Source: Ruminococcaceae bacterium UBA3751
GTDB lineage: Bacteria; Bacillota; Clostridia; Oscillospirales; Acutalibacteraceae
Direction of reading: 5' to 3'
Length of the DNA stretch: 19,925 nt
Assembly (NCBI GenBank): GCA_002371215.1
Contig: DFGL01000044.1
Location: 1-19,925, forward strand
Under the pieces are notes generated by a model. That model was not told where the DNA came from. It worked only from the letters and a program-made list of their open reading frames with translations, and ran no database searches. This document shows, piece by piece, positions 8,591 to 16,120 of the stretch. The first letter of the stretch is position 1, and every line of letters begins with the position of its first letter. Made by a program: the position numbers and the translations under genes.

Positions 8591-9180
8591 TGGAAAAGGG
8601 ATATAATTTTTTCGCCATGGTCAACCGTATGAAAATGATTGACCGCTGGGCGCTTATGCAGAATACCTCCAAGGAAAATATTGCCGAACACAGCCATTGC
8701 GTTGCGGTTGTAGCCCATGCGCTCGCACTTATAGGCAATAAGGAATTTGGCAGGAATTACGATGAAAACCGCGCTGCCGTTCTCGCCTTGTACCACGATA
8801 CGACGGAGGTTATAACGGGCGATATGCCAACTCCCGTAAAGTATTATAACGATGAAATAAAAAACGTTTACAAGGATATTGAGCATATAGCGGGGGAGAG
8901 GCTTCTTTCAATGCTCCCCGAGGATTACAAAGCGGATTACACCCCGTTCTTCGAGCAGAGCGAGAGCGATAAGGCGCTCTGGAAGCTCGTTAAGGCTGCG
9001 GATAAAATCAGCGCGCTTATAAAATGTATCGAGGAAACGCGAATGGGCAACCGCGAGTTTGAAATTGCGCTGAAGGCTCAGGAGAAAAAGATAGAGGAAA
9101 TTAATCTTCCCGAGGTTGAATTCTTCTGCAAAAACTTCCTTCCCGCCTATTATCTTACCCTTGATGAGCATACAAAATAA
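8590..9180 (+). CDS. yfbR: HD-domain 5'-deoxynucleotidase, YfbR type
   Basis: A 196-aa protein, near-collinear with E. coli YfbR (199 aa), a dimeric metal-dependent HD phosphohydrolase that dephosphorylates deoxyribonucleoside 5'-monophosphates. The metal ligands are H34 (in NIAEHSH), H69-D70 (LYHD) and D138 (KAADKI), equal to E. coli H33, H68-D69 and D137. The substrate-recognition R19-W20 is kept (IDRWALMQN), as is GDMPTPVKY at 77-85. It overlaps the aspS stop by 1 nt (TAATG), so it is in the synthetase operon; the functional link to tRNA charging is unclear. No terminator is apparent after it. Confidence 0.93.
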   Translation: MEKGYNFFAMVNRMKMIDRWALMQNTSKENIAEHSHCVAVVAHALALIGNKEFGRNYDENRAAVLALYHDTTEVITGDMPTPVKYYNDEIKNVYKDIEHIAGERLLSMLPEDYKADYTPFFEQSESDKALWKLVKAADKISALIKCIEETRMGNREFEIALKAQEKKIEEINLPEVEFFCKNFLPAYYLTLDEHTK

Positions 9181-9218
9181 AACGAAATACTCCGCTTAAA
9201 CCGTACTGTTGAATCTAT

Positions 9219-9227
9219 TGATATAAA
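9219..9227 (+). promoter_or_regulatory. Possible extended -10 promoter for the surface-polymer operon
   Basis: TGATATAAA (TGN followed by TATAAA) lies 36 nt before the start at 9264. No good -35 at 16-18 nt is visible, so this is a weak call. The alternative is read-through from the yfbR gene. Confidence 0.3.
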
Positions 9228-9263
9228 TTAAAAGTTTTATTAATCAGATTATGAGGTTTTTAA

Positions 9264-10499
9264 ATGCATTTCTTTAAAGCTTATATAGACCCCGGAACAG
9301 GAAGTATGCTGTTTGCAGTTCTGTTCAGCGTAATAGGCGCATTGTTTTATTTAGCAAGGGGTCTGTTTGTAAAAGTGAAATTTATTTTTCATGGCGGAAA
9401 AAAGACTGCAACAAATGAAAATAAAATAAACATCGTTATTTTTTCTGATGATAAAAGGTATTGGAGCGTGTTTAATCCGATTTGCAGAGAGTTCGACGAA
9501 AGAGGCGTAGACGTTGTTTATCTCACGGCGTCTCCCGATGACCCTGCGCTGGAGAATAATTATTCTCATATAGACGCTCAGTTTATCGGAACGGGAAACA
9601 AAGCCTTTTCAAAGCTGAATTTTCTGAATGCGAGAATTCTTATTTCAACCACCCCCGGATTAGATGTTTATCAGTGGAAACGTTCAAAAAACGTTGATTA
9701 CTACGTCCACGTTCTGCATGCTGCCTGTGACGTAACGGCTTACAGAATGTTCGGAATAGATTATTATGACGCCGTGCTTGTATCCGGCGATTATCAGATT
9801 AATGATATTCGCGAGCTGGAGCGTTTGCGGAATTTACCCGAAAAGGAGCTTGTAAAAGTAGGCGTTCCGTATATGGATGAAATGAAAAAACGCCTTGAAA
9901 CAAGCGGCGCTGAAAAAAATTCGGAAACGACGGTGTTGCTCGCTCCTTCGTGGGGAGAAAGCGGTATTTTCAAGCGCTTTGGCAACGAAATGATAGACGC
10001 TTTGCTGAAAACGGGTTATCATATAATAATCCGTCCTCACCCACAGTCTTTTATAAGCGAAAAAGATATGATGGATGCTATGATTGAAAAGTATCCGGAT
10101 TCAGAACAAATTGAATGGAACAGAGACGCTGATAATTTTGAGGTGCTCAACAAATCAGATATTATTATTTCTGACTTTTCGGGCGTAATATACGATTTTT
10201 CTCTTGTTTACGATAAGCCCGTTATTTATACCGATACGGATTTTGACGATTCGCCGTACGATAACTGGTGGCTTAAAAGACCGCTTTGGACTTTAACGGT
10301 TCTGCCGAGACTGGGCAAACAGGTAAACAAAGAAAACCTCGGCAATTTAAAAAGTATTATTGACGAATGCTTAAACAGCTCGGAATATAACGAATCAAGA
10401 GCCGAGGTGCGAAGCGAAACCTGGGCGTATATCGGAGAGGGCTCAAAGCGCACGGTTGATTTTATTGTTGAAAAAGAAGTCAAACTAAGAGGGGAGTGA
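9264..10499 (+). CDS. CDP-glycerol glycerophosphotransferase family protein, membrane-anchored
   Basis: A 411-aa protein with an N-terminal membrane segment (about residues 14-36) right after a YIDPGTGSML motif, then a GT-B-like Glyphos_transf domain. Key sites: HVLHAACDV (149-157), in the position of the first catalytic histidine region of TagF; IIIRPHPQSF (254-263), with the second conserved histidine H259; and SDIIISDFSGVIYDFSLVYDKPVIY (from 298), the nucleotide/phosphate-binding signature. TagB/TagF enzymes add glycerol-phosphate or ribitol-phosphate from CDP-activated donors to wall polymers. The substrate here is not determinable. GAGG precedes the ATG by 7 nt. It is first of four genes and its TGA overlaps the next start by 3 nt. 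Confidence 0.82.
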   Translation: MHFFKAYIDPGTGSMLFAVLFSVIGALFYLARGLFVKVKFIFHGGKKTATNENKINIVIFSDDKRYWSVFNPICREFDERGVDVVYLTASPDDPALENNYSHIDAQFIGTGNKAFSKLNFLNARILISTTPGLDVYQWKRSKNVDYYVHVLHAACDVTAYRMFGIDYYDAVLVSGDYQINDIRELERLRNLPEKELVKVGVPYMDEMKKRLETSGAEKNSETTVLLAPSWGESGIFKRFGNEMIDALLKTGYHIIIRPHPQSFISEKDMMDAMIEKYPDSEQIEWNRDADNFEVLNKSDIIISDFSGVIYDFSLVYDKPVIYTDTDFDDSPYDNWWLKRPLWTLTVLPRLGKQVNKENLGNLKSIIDECLNSSEYNESRAEVRSETWAYIGEGSKRTVDFIVEKEVKLRGE

Positions 10500-13297
10500 C
10501 AATTATTTCTTTTTCGGATATTTTGTATTCTGTATTAATTCAACCATTGCAAATAGTATTTGAAATAATTTATGGAATGGCTTTTGATATATATAATAGC
10601 CATGTTCTTTCTATTTTAGCTTTAAGTGTTGCAATGAACTTTCTGGTTTTGCCGCTATATCGCAGAGCTGATGCAATGCAGGATGAGGAGCGCAAAACAG
10701 AGGCTAAACTTTCTGCGGGAGTAGAACACATTAAAAATACGTTTAAGGGCGACGAGAAAATGATGATGCTCCAAACGTATTACAGGCAGAATAATTATAA
10801 GCCTATTTATGCGCTTAAGGGCGCAACATCCCTTCTGTTGCAGATACCGTTTTTTATAGCGGCATATAATTTTTTATCTCATTTATCAAGCTTAAAGGGC
10901 GTTAAAATGGGAATGATTCAGGATTTAGGCGCACCTGACCATCTAATAACGGTTTTCGGGTTGAGCATAAATCTTCTTCCTTTTGTAATGACGGCTGTCA
11001 ATTTTATTTCTTCAGCAATCTATTCTAAACAGTTTGATAAAAAATCAAAAATTCAGCTTTATCTTACGGCTGCTGTATTTTTGGTTTTGCTTTATAATTC
11101 TCCTTCAGGTCTTGTCTTTTATTGGACGCTGAATAATGTTTTTTCACTTATTAAGACTATTGTTTTCAAAACTAAAAAAAAGAAGAAAACATCCTGTATT
11201 CTTTTATCTGTAGTTGGAATAGTCCTGTTTTTGTTAATATTGCTTTTAAAAAACAGAATAAATGAGCTGGCGTTTTTGGTAACTGCTTTTATTGCTTTTG
11301 TATTGGAAATTCCGCTAATAGTATATTATTTGTTGGGGAAAAGCAAAACCAAAAAGCCTTTATCAACTGTGTTTGGGCGAAAGCTGAGAAAAACAGAACC
11401 CAACAGAAAGATTTTCATTATAGGAACGCTATTCCTTACTGTTGTTACCGGAGCGGTTATTCCTTCAAATATTATAAAATCATCTCCTACAGAATTTGTT
11501 TTTCCAAACATGTACAGGAGTCCGCTGGTTTACATTTTATCATCTGTGTGTATCGCGGTAGGTACATTCATAGTTTGGTTCGGAATTTTTTATTGGTTGA
11601 TGTCGGATAAGTATAAGCCACTGTTTGAAATAATCGTTTGTATTTTATGCGGTTCGTCATTAATCAATTATATGGTGTTTGACAATCTGTTTGGAACATT
11701 AAAGGCAAGCCTATATTATATTAAAGGCATTTATTCTTCAAGCGGAAAAATCATTGTTGATTTGCTGCTCATTGTAGTCGTAACAGTAATAATTATAATT
11801 GTTTTTCTGAATAGACCTAAAGTGTTGGCATCTTTGCTATTGGTTTCCGTTATTGCTTTTAGTGGATTAAGTGCTGTTAACGCAAGCTATATATACAAAA
11901 ACAGTTCGCGCAAGGTTATAGAAACAGCCTATGGAAACAATGATGATTTTAAAATAAAGCTAAGCAAAAACGGTAAAAATGTTGTTGTACTAATGATTGA
12001 TAGGGCTATGGGAGTATTCTTTCCATATATTATTAATGAAAAACCAGAACTTATGAAAATGTTCAGCGGTTTTACATATTATTCAAATGTTATTTCATAC
12101 GGAAGAACAACAAATTTTGGTATCTCACCTCTGTTTGGCGGTTACGAGTATACCCCAATTGAAATGAATACCAGAAAAGATGAGTCACTATGTAAAAAAC
12201 ATAACGAAGCGCTAAGGATAATGCCAATAATATTTGGCAACAACGGTTATGATGTCACCTTTGTTAATCCAACATATGCTAATTATAGGTTTGTTGCCGA
12301 TTTAAGCCTATTTGATGAATACCCTTATGTATCCGCCTACAATATAGACGAGCTTTCCACCAACGACGATATAAAGCGATTGCTTATGAAGAATAATGAC
12401 CGTAATTTCTTTATCCACAGTATAATGCGGATTTCTCCATTGTTGGTTCAACCTGTTATTTATAATGATGGAATGTATTATGAAAGTAATAGTTTCCAGG
12501 AACCGGTTAACGAGCATAAAGCAAGAGGAAACAATGTTGATTTTCTTCAGGCTTACAGCGTTTTATCTAATATGCCCATGGTTACGGAGGTAACCGAGAA
12601 TAAAAACGAGTTGTTTATTATGTCAAATAATACAACGCATGATATACAACTCCTGAAAGAGCCTGAATATGTACCCGCAGAAAATGTTGATAATACGCTT
12701 TATGATGAGCAAAACAAAGAGCGTTTTAATATTAACGGCAGAGAACTGAAAATGAATAATTTTGTTAATTATTCACATTATCAAAGCAATGTTGCGGCGC
12801 TTATACAGCTCGGAAAATGGTTTGATTATCTCAAGCAGCTTGGGGTTTATGATAATACAAGAATAATTGTTGTTGCAGACCATGGCTATGGTGTTGATAT
12901 GAACTTGTTAGATGAGCTTATAATTGATAAGGAGATACCACCTGGCATAGGTGATGCAGAAACGTACTTTCCGCTTCTGCTTGTAAAGGATTTCAATAGC
13001 TCGGGAGAGATTAAAACCTCTGATGAGTTTATGACTAATGCGGATGTTCCTACATTGGCATTCAGTAATTTGATTAAAAACCCGACTAATCCTTTTACGG
13101 GCAAAGCAATTAATAATAGCGAAAAAACTGCTCATGACCAGTATATTATTGCGTCATACGATTTTGATATTGCAAAAAACAATGGAAATCAGTATCTCCC
13201 TGCAATCTGGTTTTCAGTTCATGATTCAATCTGGGAGCATAAAAACTGGAAATGTGTGTCAAAAAAAGCAACGCTTACTAAAGAAGATTTAGAATAA
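10496..13297 (+). CDS. YidC/Oxa1-like domain fused to sulfatase/phosphoethanolamine-transferase-like domain
   Basis: A 933-aa multi-domain membrane protein. Residues 1-225 are YidC/Oxa1-like: AMNFLVLPLYRRADAMQ (46-62), YKPIYALKGATSLLLQIPFFIAAYNFL (101-127), NSPSGLVFYWTLNNVFSLIK (201-220). A lysine run (226-231) and five or six further membrane segments (about 232-465) follow. From 495 comes an alkaline-phosphatase-superfamily domain: VVVLMIDRA with D502 as likely metal ligand, GRTTNFG (536-542) with T538 or T539 as likely nucleophile, and VVADHGYG with D795-H796. LtaS and EptA-type enzymes use this fold to move phospho-head groups outside the membrane. The start is GTG in a GTGA overlap with the upstream stop, but the GAGGGGA site is almost touching it; an ATT at 10502 would be better spaced. 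The gene is markedly AT-rich. It is not the housekeeping YidC. Confidence 0.82.
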   Translation: MTIISFSDILYSVLIQPLQIVFEIIYGMAFDIYNSHVLSILALSVAMNFLVLPLYRRADAMQDEERKTEAKLSAGVEHIKNTFKGDEKMMMLQTYYRQNNYKPIYALKGATSLLLQIPFFIAAYNFLSHLSSLKGVKMGMIQDLGAPDHLITVFGLSINLLPFVMTAVNFISSAIYSKQFDKKSKIQLYLTAAVFLVLLYNSPSGLVFYWTLNNVFSLIKTIVFKTKKKKKTSCILLSVVGIVLFLLILLLKNRINELAFLVTAFIAFVLEIPLIVYYLLGKSKTKKPLSTVFGRKLRKTEPNRKIFIIGTLFLTVVTGAVIPSNIIKSSPTEFVFPNMYRSPLVYILSSVCIAVGTFIVWFGIFYWLMSDKYKPLFEIIVCILCGSSLINYMVFDNLFGTLKASLYYIKGIYSSSGKIIVDLLLIVVVTVIIIIVFLNRPKVLASLLLVSVIAFSGLSAVNASYIYKNSSRKVIETAYGNNDDFKIKLSKNGKNVVVLMIDRAMGVFFPYIINEKPELMKMFSGFTYYSNVISYGRTTNFGISPLFGGYEYTPIEMNTRKDESLCKKHNEALRIMPIIFGNNGYDVTFVNPTYANYRFVADLSLFDEYPYVSAYNIDELSTNDDIKRLLMKNNDRNFFIHSIMRISPLLVQPVIYNDGMYYESNSFQEPVNEHKARGNNVDFLQAYSVLSNMPMVTEVTENKNELFIMSNNTTHDIQLLKEPEYVPAENVDNTLYDEQNKERFNINGRELKMNNFVNYSHYQSNVAALIQLGKWFDYLKQLGVYDNTRIIVVADHGYGVDMNLLDELIIDKEIPPGIGDAETYFPLLLVKDFNSSGEIKTSDEFMTNADVPTLAFSNLIKNPTNPFTGKAINNSEKTAHDQYIIASYDFDIAKNNGNQYLPAIWFSVHDSIWEHKNWKCVSKKATLTKEDLE

Positions 13298-13310
13298 AGA
13301 AGGTGCAAAG

Positions 13311-14366
13311 ATGAAACTTTTTACTGTTGGGCCTGTAGAAATGTATCCGTCAACTTTAAAAATTGAAGGAAAGCAGCAGCCATATTTTAGAACAGAAGAA
13401 TTTAGTAAGGTTATGAAAAACATTGAGAAGAATTTCCTTGCTTCAGTTTTTGCTCCGAAAAACGCGCTGTTTGTAGCGTTGACTTGCAGCGGTACCGGCG
13501 CAATGGAGGCCGCTGTCGTTAACACAGTTAATAAAGACGACAAAGTATTAGTTATAAACGGCGGTAGCTTCGGAACCCGTTTTAAAGAATTATGCAAGTA
13601 TCACGGTTTTGAATACGATGAGTATCTTATTCCTTATGGTGAAGCGTTTGATAAAGAGGAATTTGAAAAATTCAGTCAGAAAGGCTTTACGGTTTTGCTT
13701 GTTAACGCGTGTGAAACGGGGACCGCTCAAAAATATGATTTGAAATATTTGGGAGATTTTTGCAAAAAAAACGATATGATTTTTATTGTTGACGCTGTTA
13801 GCGCTTATCTTGCTGACCCGATTTTTATGGAAGAATGCAATATTGATATTCTTTTTACAGCAAGTCAAAAGGCGTTAGCGCTTGCTCCTGGAATCTCGCT
13901 TGTTGCTATTTCCGAAAGAGCATATTCCGAGCGAATAGTAAATAATCATCTGTCATACTATTTTGATTTCAATTATTACATTGATAATCAAAAAAGGGGA
14001 CAGACTCCGTTTACTCCTGCGGTTGGGACTCTGCTGGCAACAGATGAGCGGTTACAAACGATTATTGATAATAGTATTGAAGTTGAGTGGAAAAAGCATA
14101 GAAACAGAGCAGAACATTTCAGGAGAAGACTTAAAGAGCTTCCGCTTAATATTCCATCGTATCCGATGTCAAATTGCTGCACTTGCATTCTCTTTGATGA
14201 TAACGCGTCAGAGATATATACAAAATTTAAGGAAAAATATGATATTTATCTTACGCCTTCTGGAGGGGAATTAAAGAATAAGCAGCTTCGTGTCGGACAT
14301 CTTGGTAATTTGGAATTATGTGATTACGATTTACTGATTGAACTGTTAAAAAAGGAGTTATACTGA
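13311..14366 (+). CDS. Class V PLP aminotransferase, 2-aminoethylphosphonate/alanine-glyoxylate type
   Basis: A 351-aa PLP enzyme of the alanine-glyoxylate/AEP transaminase group. Visible sites: the start motif FTVGPVEMYP (4-13), SGTGAMEAAV (60-69) for cofactor phosphate, ETGT (135-138), cofactor D161 in VDAVSAYLADP, Schiff-base K187 in TASQKALALAPG, TPAVGTL (235-241), and carboxylate-binding R327 in LRVGHLG. Its neighbour is a cytidylyltransferase; in some phosphonate pathways these two activities are fused (PntC-AEP transaminase), so a role in making or recycling 2-aminoethylphosphonate is a reasonable inference. The lysine motif alone does not separate PhnW-type from other family members. 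AAGGTG precedes the ATG by 6 nt. Confidence 0.78.
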   Translation: MKLFTVGPVEMYPSTLKIEGKQQPYFRTEEFSKVMKNIEKNFLASVFAPKNALFVALTCSGTGAMEAAVVNTVNKDDKVLVINGGSFGTRFKELCKYHGFEYDEYLIPYGEAFDKEEFEKFSQKGFTVLLVNACETGTAQKYDLKYLGDFCKKNDMIFIVDAVSAYLADPIFMEECNIDILFTASQKALALAPGISLVAISERAYSERIVNNHLSYYFDFNYYIDNQKRGQTPFTPAVGTLLATDERLQTIIDNSIEVEWKKHRNRAEHFRRRLKELPLNIPSYPMSNCCTCILFDDNASEIYTKFKEKYDIYLTPSGGELKNKQLRVGHLGNLELCDYDLLIELLKKELY

Positions 14367-15067
14367 TGAAAGCAATTCTTTTAGCTGCAGGTATAGGTAG
14401 CAGAATTAGCAATGAAATTGGGCAGAAGCCAAAGAGCCTTTTAAAAATTGATGGCAAGTCAATTATTGCTCATACAATAGAATTACTTCAGAAGAATCAT
14501 ATAGAAATAGTAATTATTACCGGGTTTAAACATAATCTGATTGAAGAAGAAATAAAACCCTACAATGTTAAAACATACTATAATCCGTTCTATAAAGTAA
14601 CTAACAGTATAGGAAGCCTATGGTATGCTCGCAATGAACTTGACACAAACGAGGTTATTATCTTAAACGCCGACGTTTATTTCCCTCAAGCTCTGTTGGA
14701 AATAATTTTCAACTGCAAAAAAGAGAATTTTTTACTTAAAGATAAAACCCGTCGTTTGAAAGGGGACTATTTCTTTAAAACCGAAAACGGAGTTTTAAAG
14801 GAATACGGCAAAGAACTTGATTATTCTCAGAGGGATAGCGAGTATGTCGGGATTGCTTGTCTTAGGGGTGAATGGATAAAAAAATTCAGATTGAAACTTT
14901 GTGAAATGATAGAATCCGGTCAGTATGATTTATGGTGGGAAAACGTTCTCTATTCGTTTGCTCAGAGTGAAGATATATTTACTCAGGATGTAGACGGCGT
15001 TTTCTGGTCTGAGGTAGATACAATTGAGGATTATAATCGTATTATTGAATATACACAAAAAAACTAA
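14366..15067 (+). CDS. LicC/PntC-like CTP-dependent nucleotidyltransferase
   Basis: A 233-aa nucleotidyltransferase. The N-terminal signature LAAGIGSR (6-13) with PKSLLKIDGK (22-31) binds the nucleotide. NAD (101-103) and EVD (216-218, in FWSEVDTIEDYNRI) supply the metal carboxylates. NSIGSLWYAR (80-89) and YDLWWENVLY (187-196) match the layout of pneumococcal LicC (phosphocholine cytidylyltransferase) and of the nucleotidyl domain of PntC. The likely product is a CMP-activated phospho- or phosphono-amino alcohol; substrate choice is not readable. It overlaps the aminotransferase stop by 1 nt (TGATG) with AAGGAG 8 nt upstream, so the two are probably made in a fixed ratio. It is last in the operon, followed by a terminator. 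Confidence 0.82.
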   Translation: MKAILLAAGIGSRISNEIGQKPKSLLKIDGKSIIAHTIELLQKNHIEIVIITGFKHNLIEEEIKPYNVKTYYNPFYKVTNSIGSLWYARNELDTNEVIILNADVYFPQALLEIIFNCKKENFLLKDKTRRLKGDYFFKTENGVLKEYGKELDYSQRDSEYVGIACLRGEWIKKFRLKLCEMIESGQYDLWWENVLYSFAQSEDIFTQDVDGVFWSEVDTIEDYNRIIEYTQKN

Positions 15068-15071
15068 TAAT

Positions 15072-15100
15072 AAAAGGAATTGCGTTTGCAATTCCTTTTT
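15072..15100 (+). terminator. Strong bidirectional terminator
   Basis: AAAAGGAATTGC (15072-15083) pairs perfectly over 12 bp with GCAATTCCTTTT (15088-15099) around a GTTT loop and runs into T5. It closes the surface-polymer operon. Read on the minus strand it ends in TTTTATTATT and can also stop the transcript arriving from the small gene at 15171-15335. Confidence 0.9.
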
Positions 15101-15170
15101 GCTTTATACAAGCGGATGTATTAATGTTCTTAACGCTGTACACCTTCGTTTTTGCCTGAGCCGCCGCTTT

Positions 15171-15335
15171 TTATAAATCGTCAGCATCCTGAACGGGAGC
15201 GTCGTCCATATCAGCGTCAAAAAGCATATCCTCGGTTACCCCCGTGTAGGAGCCGTTTTCGTCGGGCATGGTCATTTTCGGCTGAATAAATCTGCTTAAA
15301 TCAATTATTTTTTTCTTTTTATTCTTTTTGCTCAT
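15171..15335 (-). CDS. Small protein of 54 aa, basic N terminus and acidic C terminus
   Basis: I do not assign a function. The protein begins MSKKNKKKKIIDLSRFIQP, a lysine-rich start that could bind nucleic acid or membrane, and ends in an acidic tail PVQDADDL after an ENGSYTG centre. The polarity and the clean termini argue that it is a real gene rather than chance. A GAGGTG ribosome site lies 7 nt before the ATG on the minus strand, embedded in the 3' arm of a hairpin. It follows a degenerate MreB-like gene on the same strand with a 40-nt gap. It is probably expressed from that gene's promoter by read-through, or from its own promoter near TATAAT in the hairpin loop. Confidence 0.7.
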   Translation of the reverse strand: MSKKNKKKKIIDLSRFIQPKMTMPDENGSYTGVTEDMLFDADMDDAPVQDADDL

Positions 15336-15368
15336 AAAAAACACCTCGGTAATATTATACCGAGGCGT
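15336..15368 (-). terminator. Hairpin with T tract overlapping the small gene's ribosome site
   Basis: On the minus strand ACGCCTCGGTA (15368-15358) pairs with TACCGAGGTGT (15351-15341) with one G-U pair; the loop is TAATAT and T5 follows. It looks like the terminator of the gene ending at 15376. Its 3' arm contains the GAGG that serves the 54-aa gene, so folding would also block that gene's translation. Confidence 0.7.
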
Positions 15369-15375
15369 TTATATT

Positions 15376-15999
15376 TTATACCTTTTCAACGTCAATGCGG
15401 CAGATTTTTTCCATAAACTCCTTTGGATTTATAACCTCTCCCATTTCGGAAAAAGCGTCCATATTAAGGTTAAAATCATTAATAAAAATCGGAACTCCGC
15501 CGTATTCAATATCAATATGAAGCCGCTTCGCGTCCTCACAGATTTTTTTAGGGTCGTAGTCGTTTACGTCGTAGTATTTTTTAACCTTGACCTCGCCGTT
15601 GTTAACGTATTCAAGCGTTATATTTCTCGTTGACATTGAAAGGGAGATGTACTTCGTATGCTCCTTTGAAAGCGTCTGTCCCATAGTGGTTTGCGCAACA
15701 GCCTTGCACGCGCCGCTGTTAAGGAAGAATTCGTTAATGAATATTCTCTCAAGCGCGCTCGTATCGTCGGGAATAATGATTGCTAAAATGTTTTTTGAAA
15801 AGCGCTTTCCGTAAAGCTCCCTGATGAAATCCTTAAAACACTTCTGGCATTCGGCAATTCTGCTTGCGAACTGATGGTAAAACGGAATGTTTAAGTCCTC
15901 CTCAAGCCCGGGCATTTCAAAGGTTGCAAACTCGTCTTTTTCTTTTATTTTAACAAGGATGTTCTTGTTTGTTATTATCATAGGTATCGTTTTTGCCAT
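15376..15999 (-). CDS. Unknown protein resembling a degenerate MreB/actin fold
   Basis: A 207-aa protein with no recognisable enzyme motif. Read against the MreB in this window, residues 72-110 (LAIIIPDDTSALERIFINEFFLNSGACKAV...) follow the MreB segment at 99-140 (IISVPSGVTEVERRAVEDAARAAGAQDV...). Residues 117-137 (YISLSMSTRNITLEYVNNGEV) sit where MreB has the phosphate-2 motif IDIGGGTCDIAVVSLGGI. The glycines and aspartate needed for ATP are missing, so a non-hydrolysing actin-fold relative is inferred. The start is ATG 15999, with GAGGTG 6 nt upstream; the GTG at 16008 lies inside that ribosome site. It has its own strong promoter and shares a transcript direction with the 54-aa gene. Confidence 0.75.
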   Translation of the reverse strand: MAKTIPMIITNKNILVKIKEKDEFATFEMPGLEEDLNIPFYHQFASRIAECQKCFKDFIRELYGKRFSKNILAIIIPDDTSALERIFINEFFLNSGACKAVAQTTMGQTLSKEHTKYISLSMSTRNITLEYVNNGEVKVKKYYDVNDYDPKKICEDAKRLHIDIEYGGVPIFINDFNLNMDAFSEMGEVINPKEFMEKICRIDVEKV

Positions 16000-16022
16000 T
16001 ATTAACACCTCTTTTTCGTATC

Positions 16023-16051
16023 ATTATACTATATTACTCAGGTTTTTTCAA
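16023..16051 (-). promoter_or_regulatory. Promoter of the degenerate MreB-like gene
   Basis: On the minus strand TTGAAA (16051-16046), 17 nt, TATAAT (16028-16023). It lies 23 nt before the start codon at 15999, so the mRNA leader is short. Confidence 0.75.
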
Positions 16052-16094
16052 TAGGTTACAATCCTGTTACTTTTATGGATATTGTAAAGATTTA

Positions 16095-16103
16095 TGATAT
16101 AAT
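16095..16103 (+). promoter_or_regulatory. Extended -10 promoter of the DUF3048 gene
   Basis: TGATATAAT: a TGN extension plus a consensus TATAAT (16098-16103). There is no clear -35 at 16-18 nt, as is common with extended -10 promoters. It lies 46 nt before the start codon. Confidence 0.55.
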
Positions 16104-16120
16104 TAAATGAAAATATAAGA

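Noticed and set aside
10496..11170. Housekeeping YidC
   Set aside because: The domain is fused to a large sulfatase-fold region, is AT-rich and lies in a polymer-modification operon rather than beside rnpA, rpmH or jag.
16000..16008. GTG at 16008 as start of the pseudo-actin gene
   Set aside because: The GTG is part of the GAGGTG ribosome site for the ATG at 15999.
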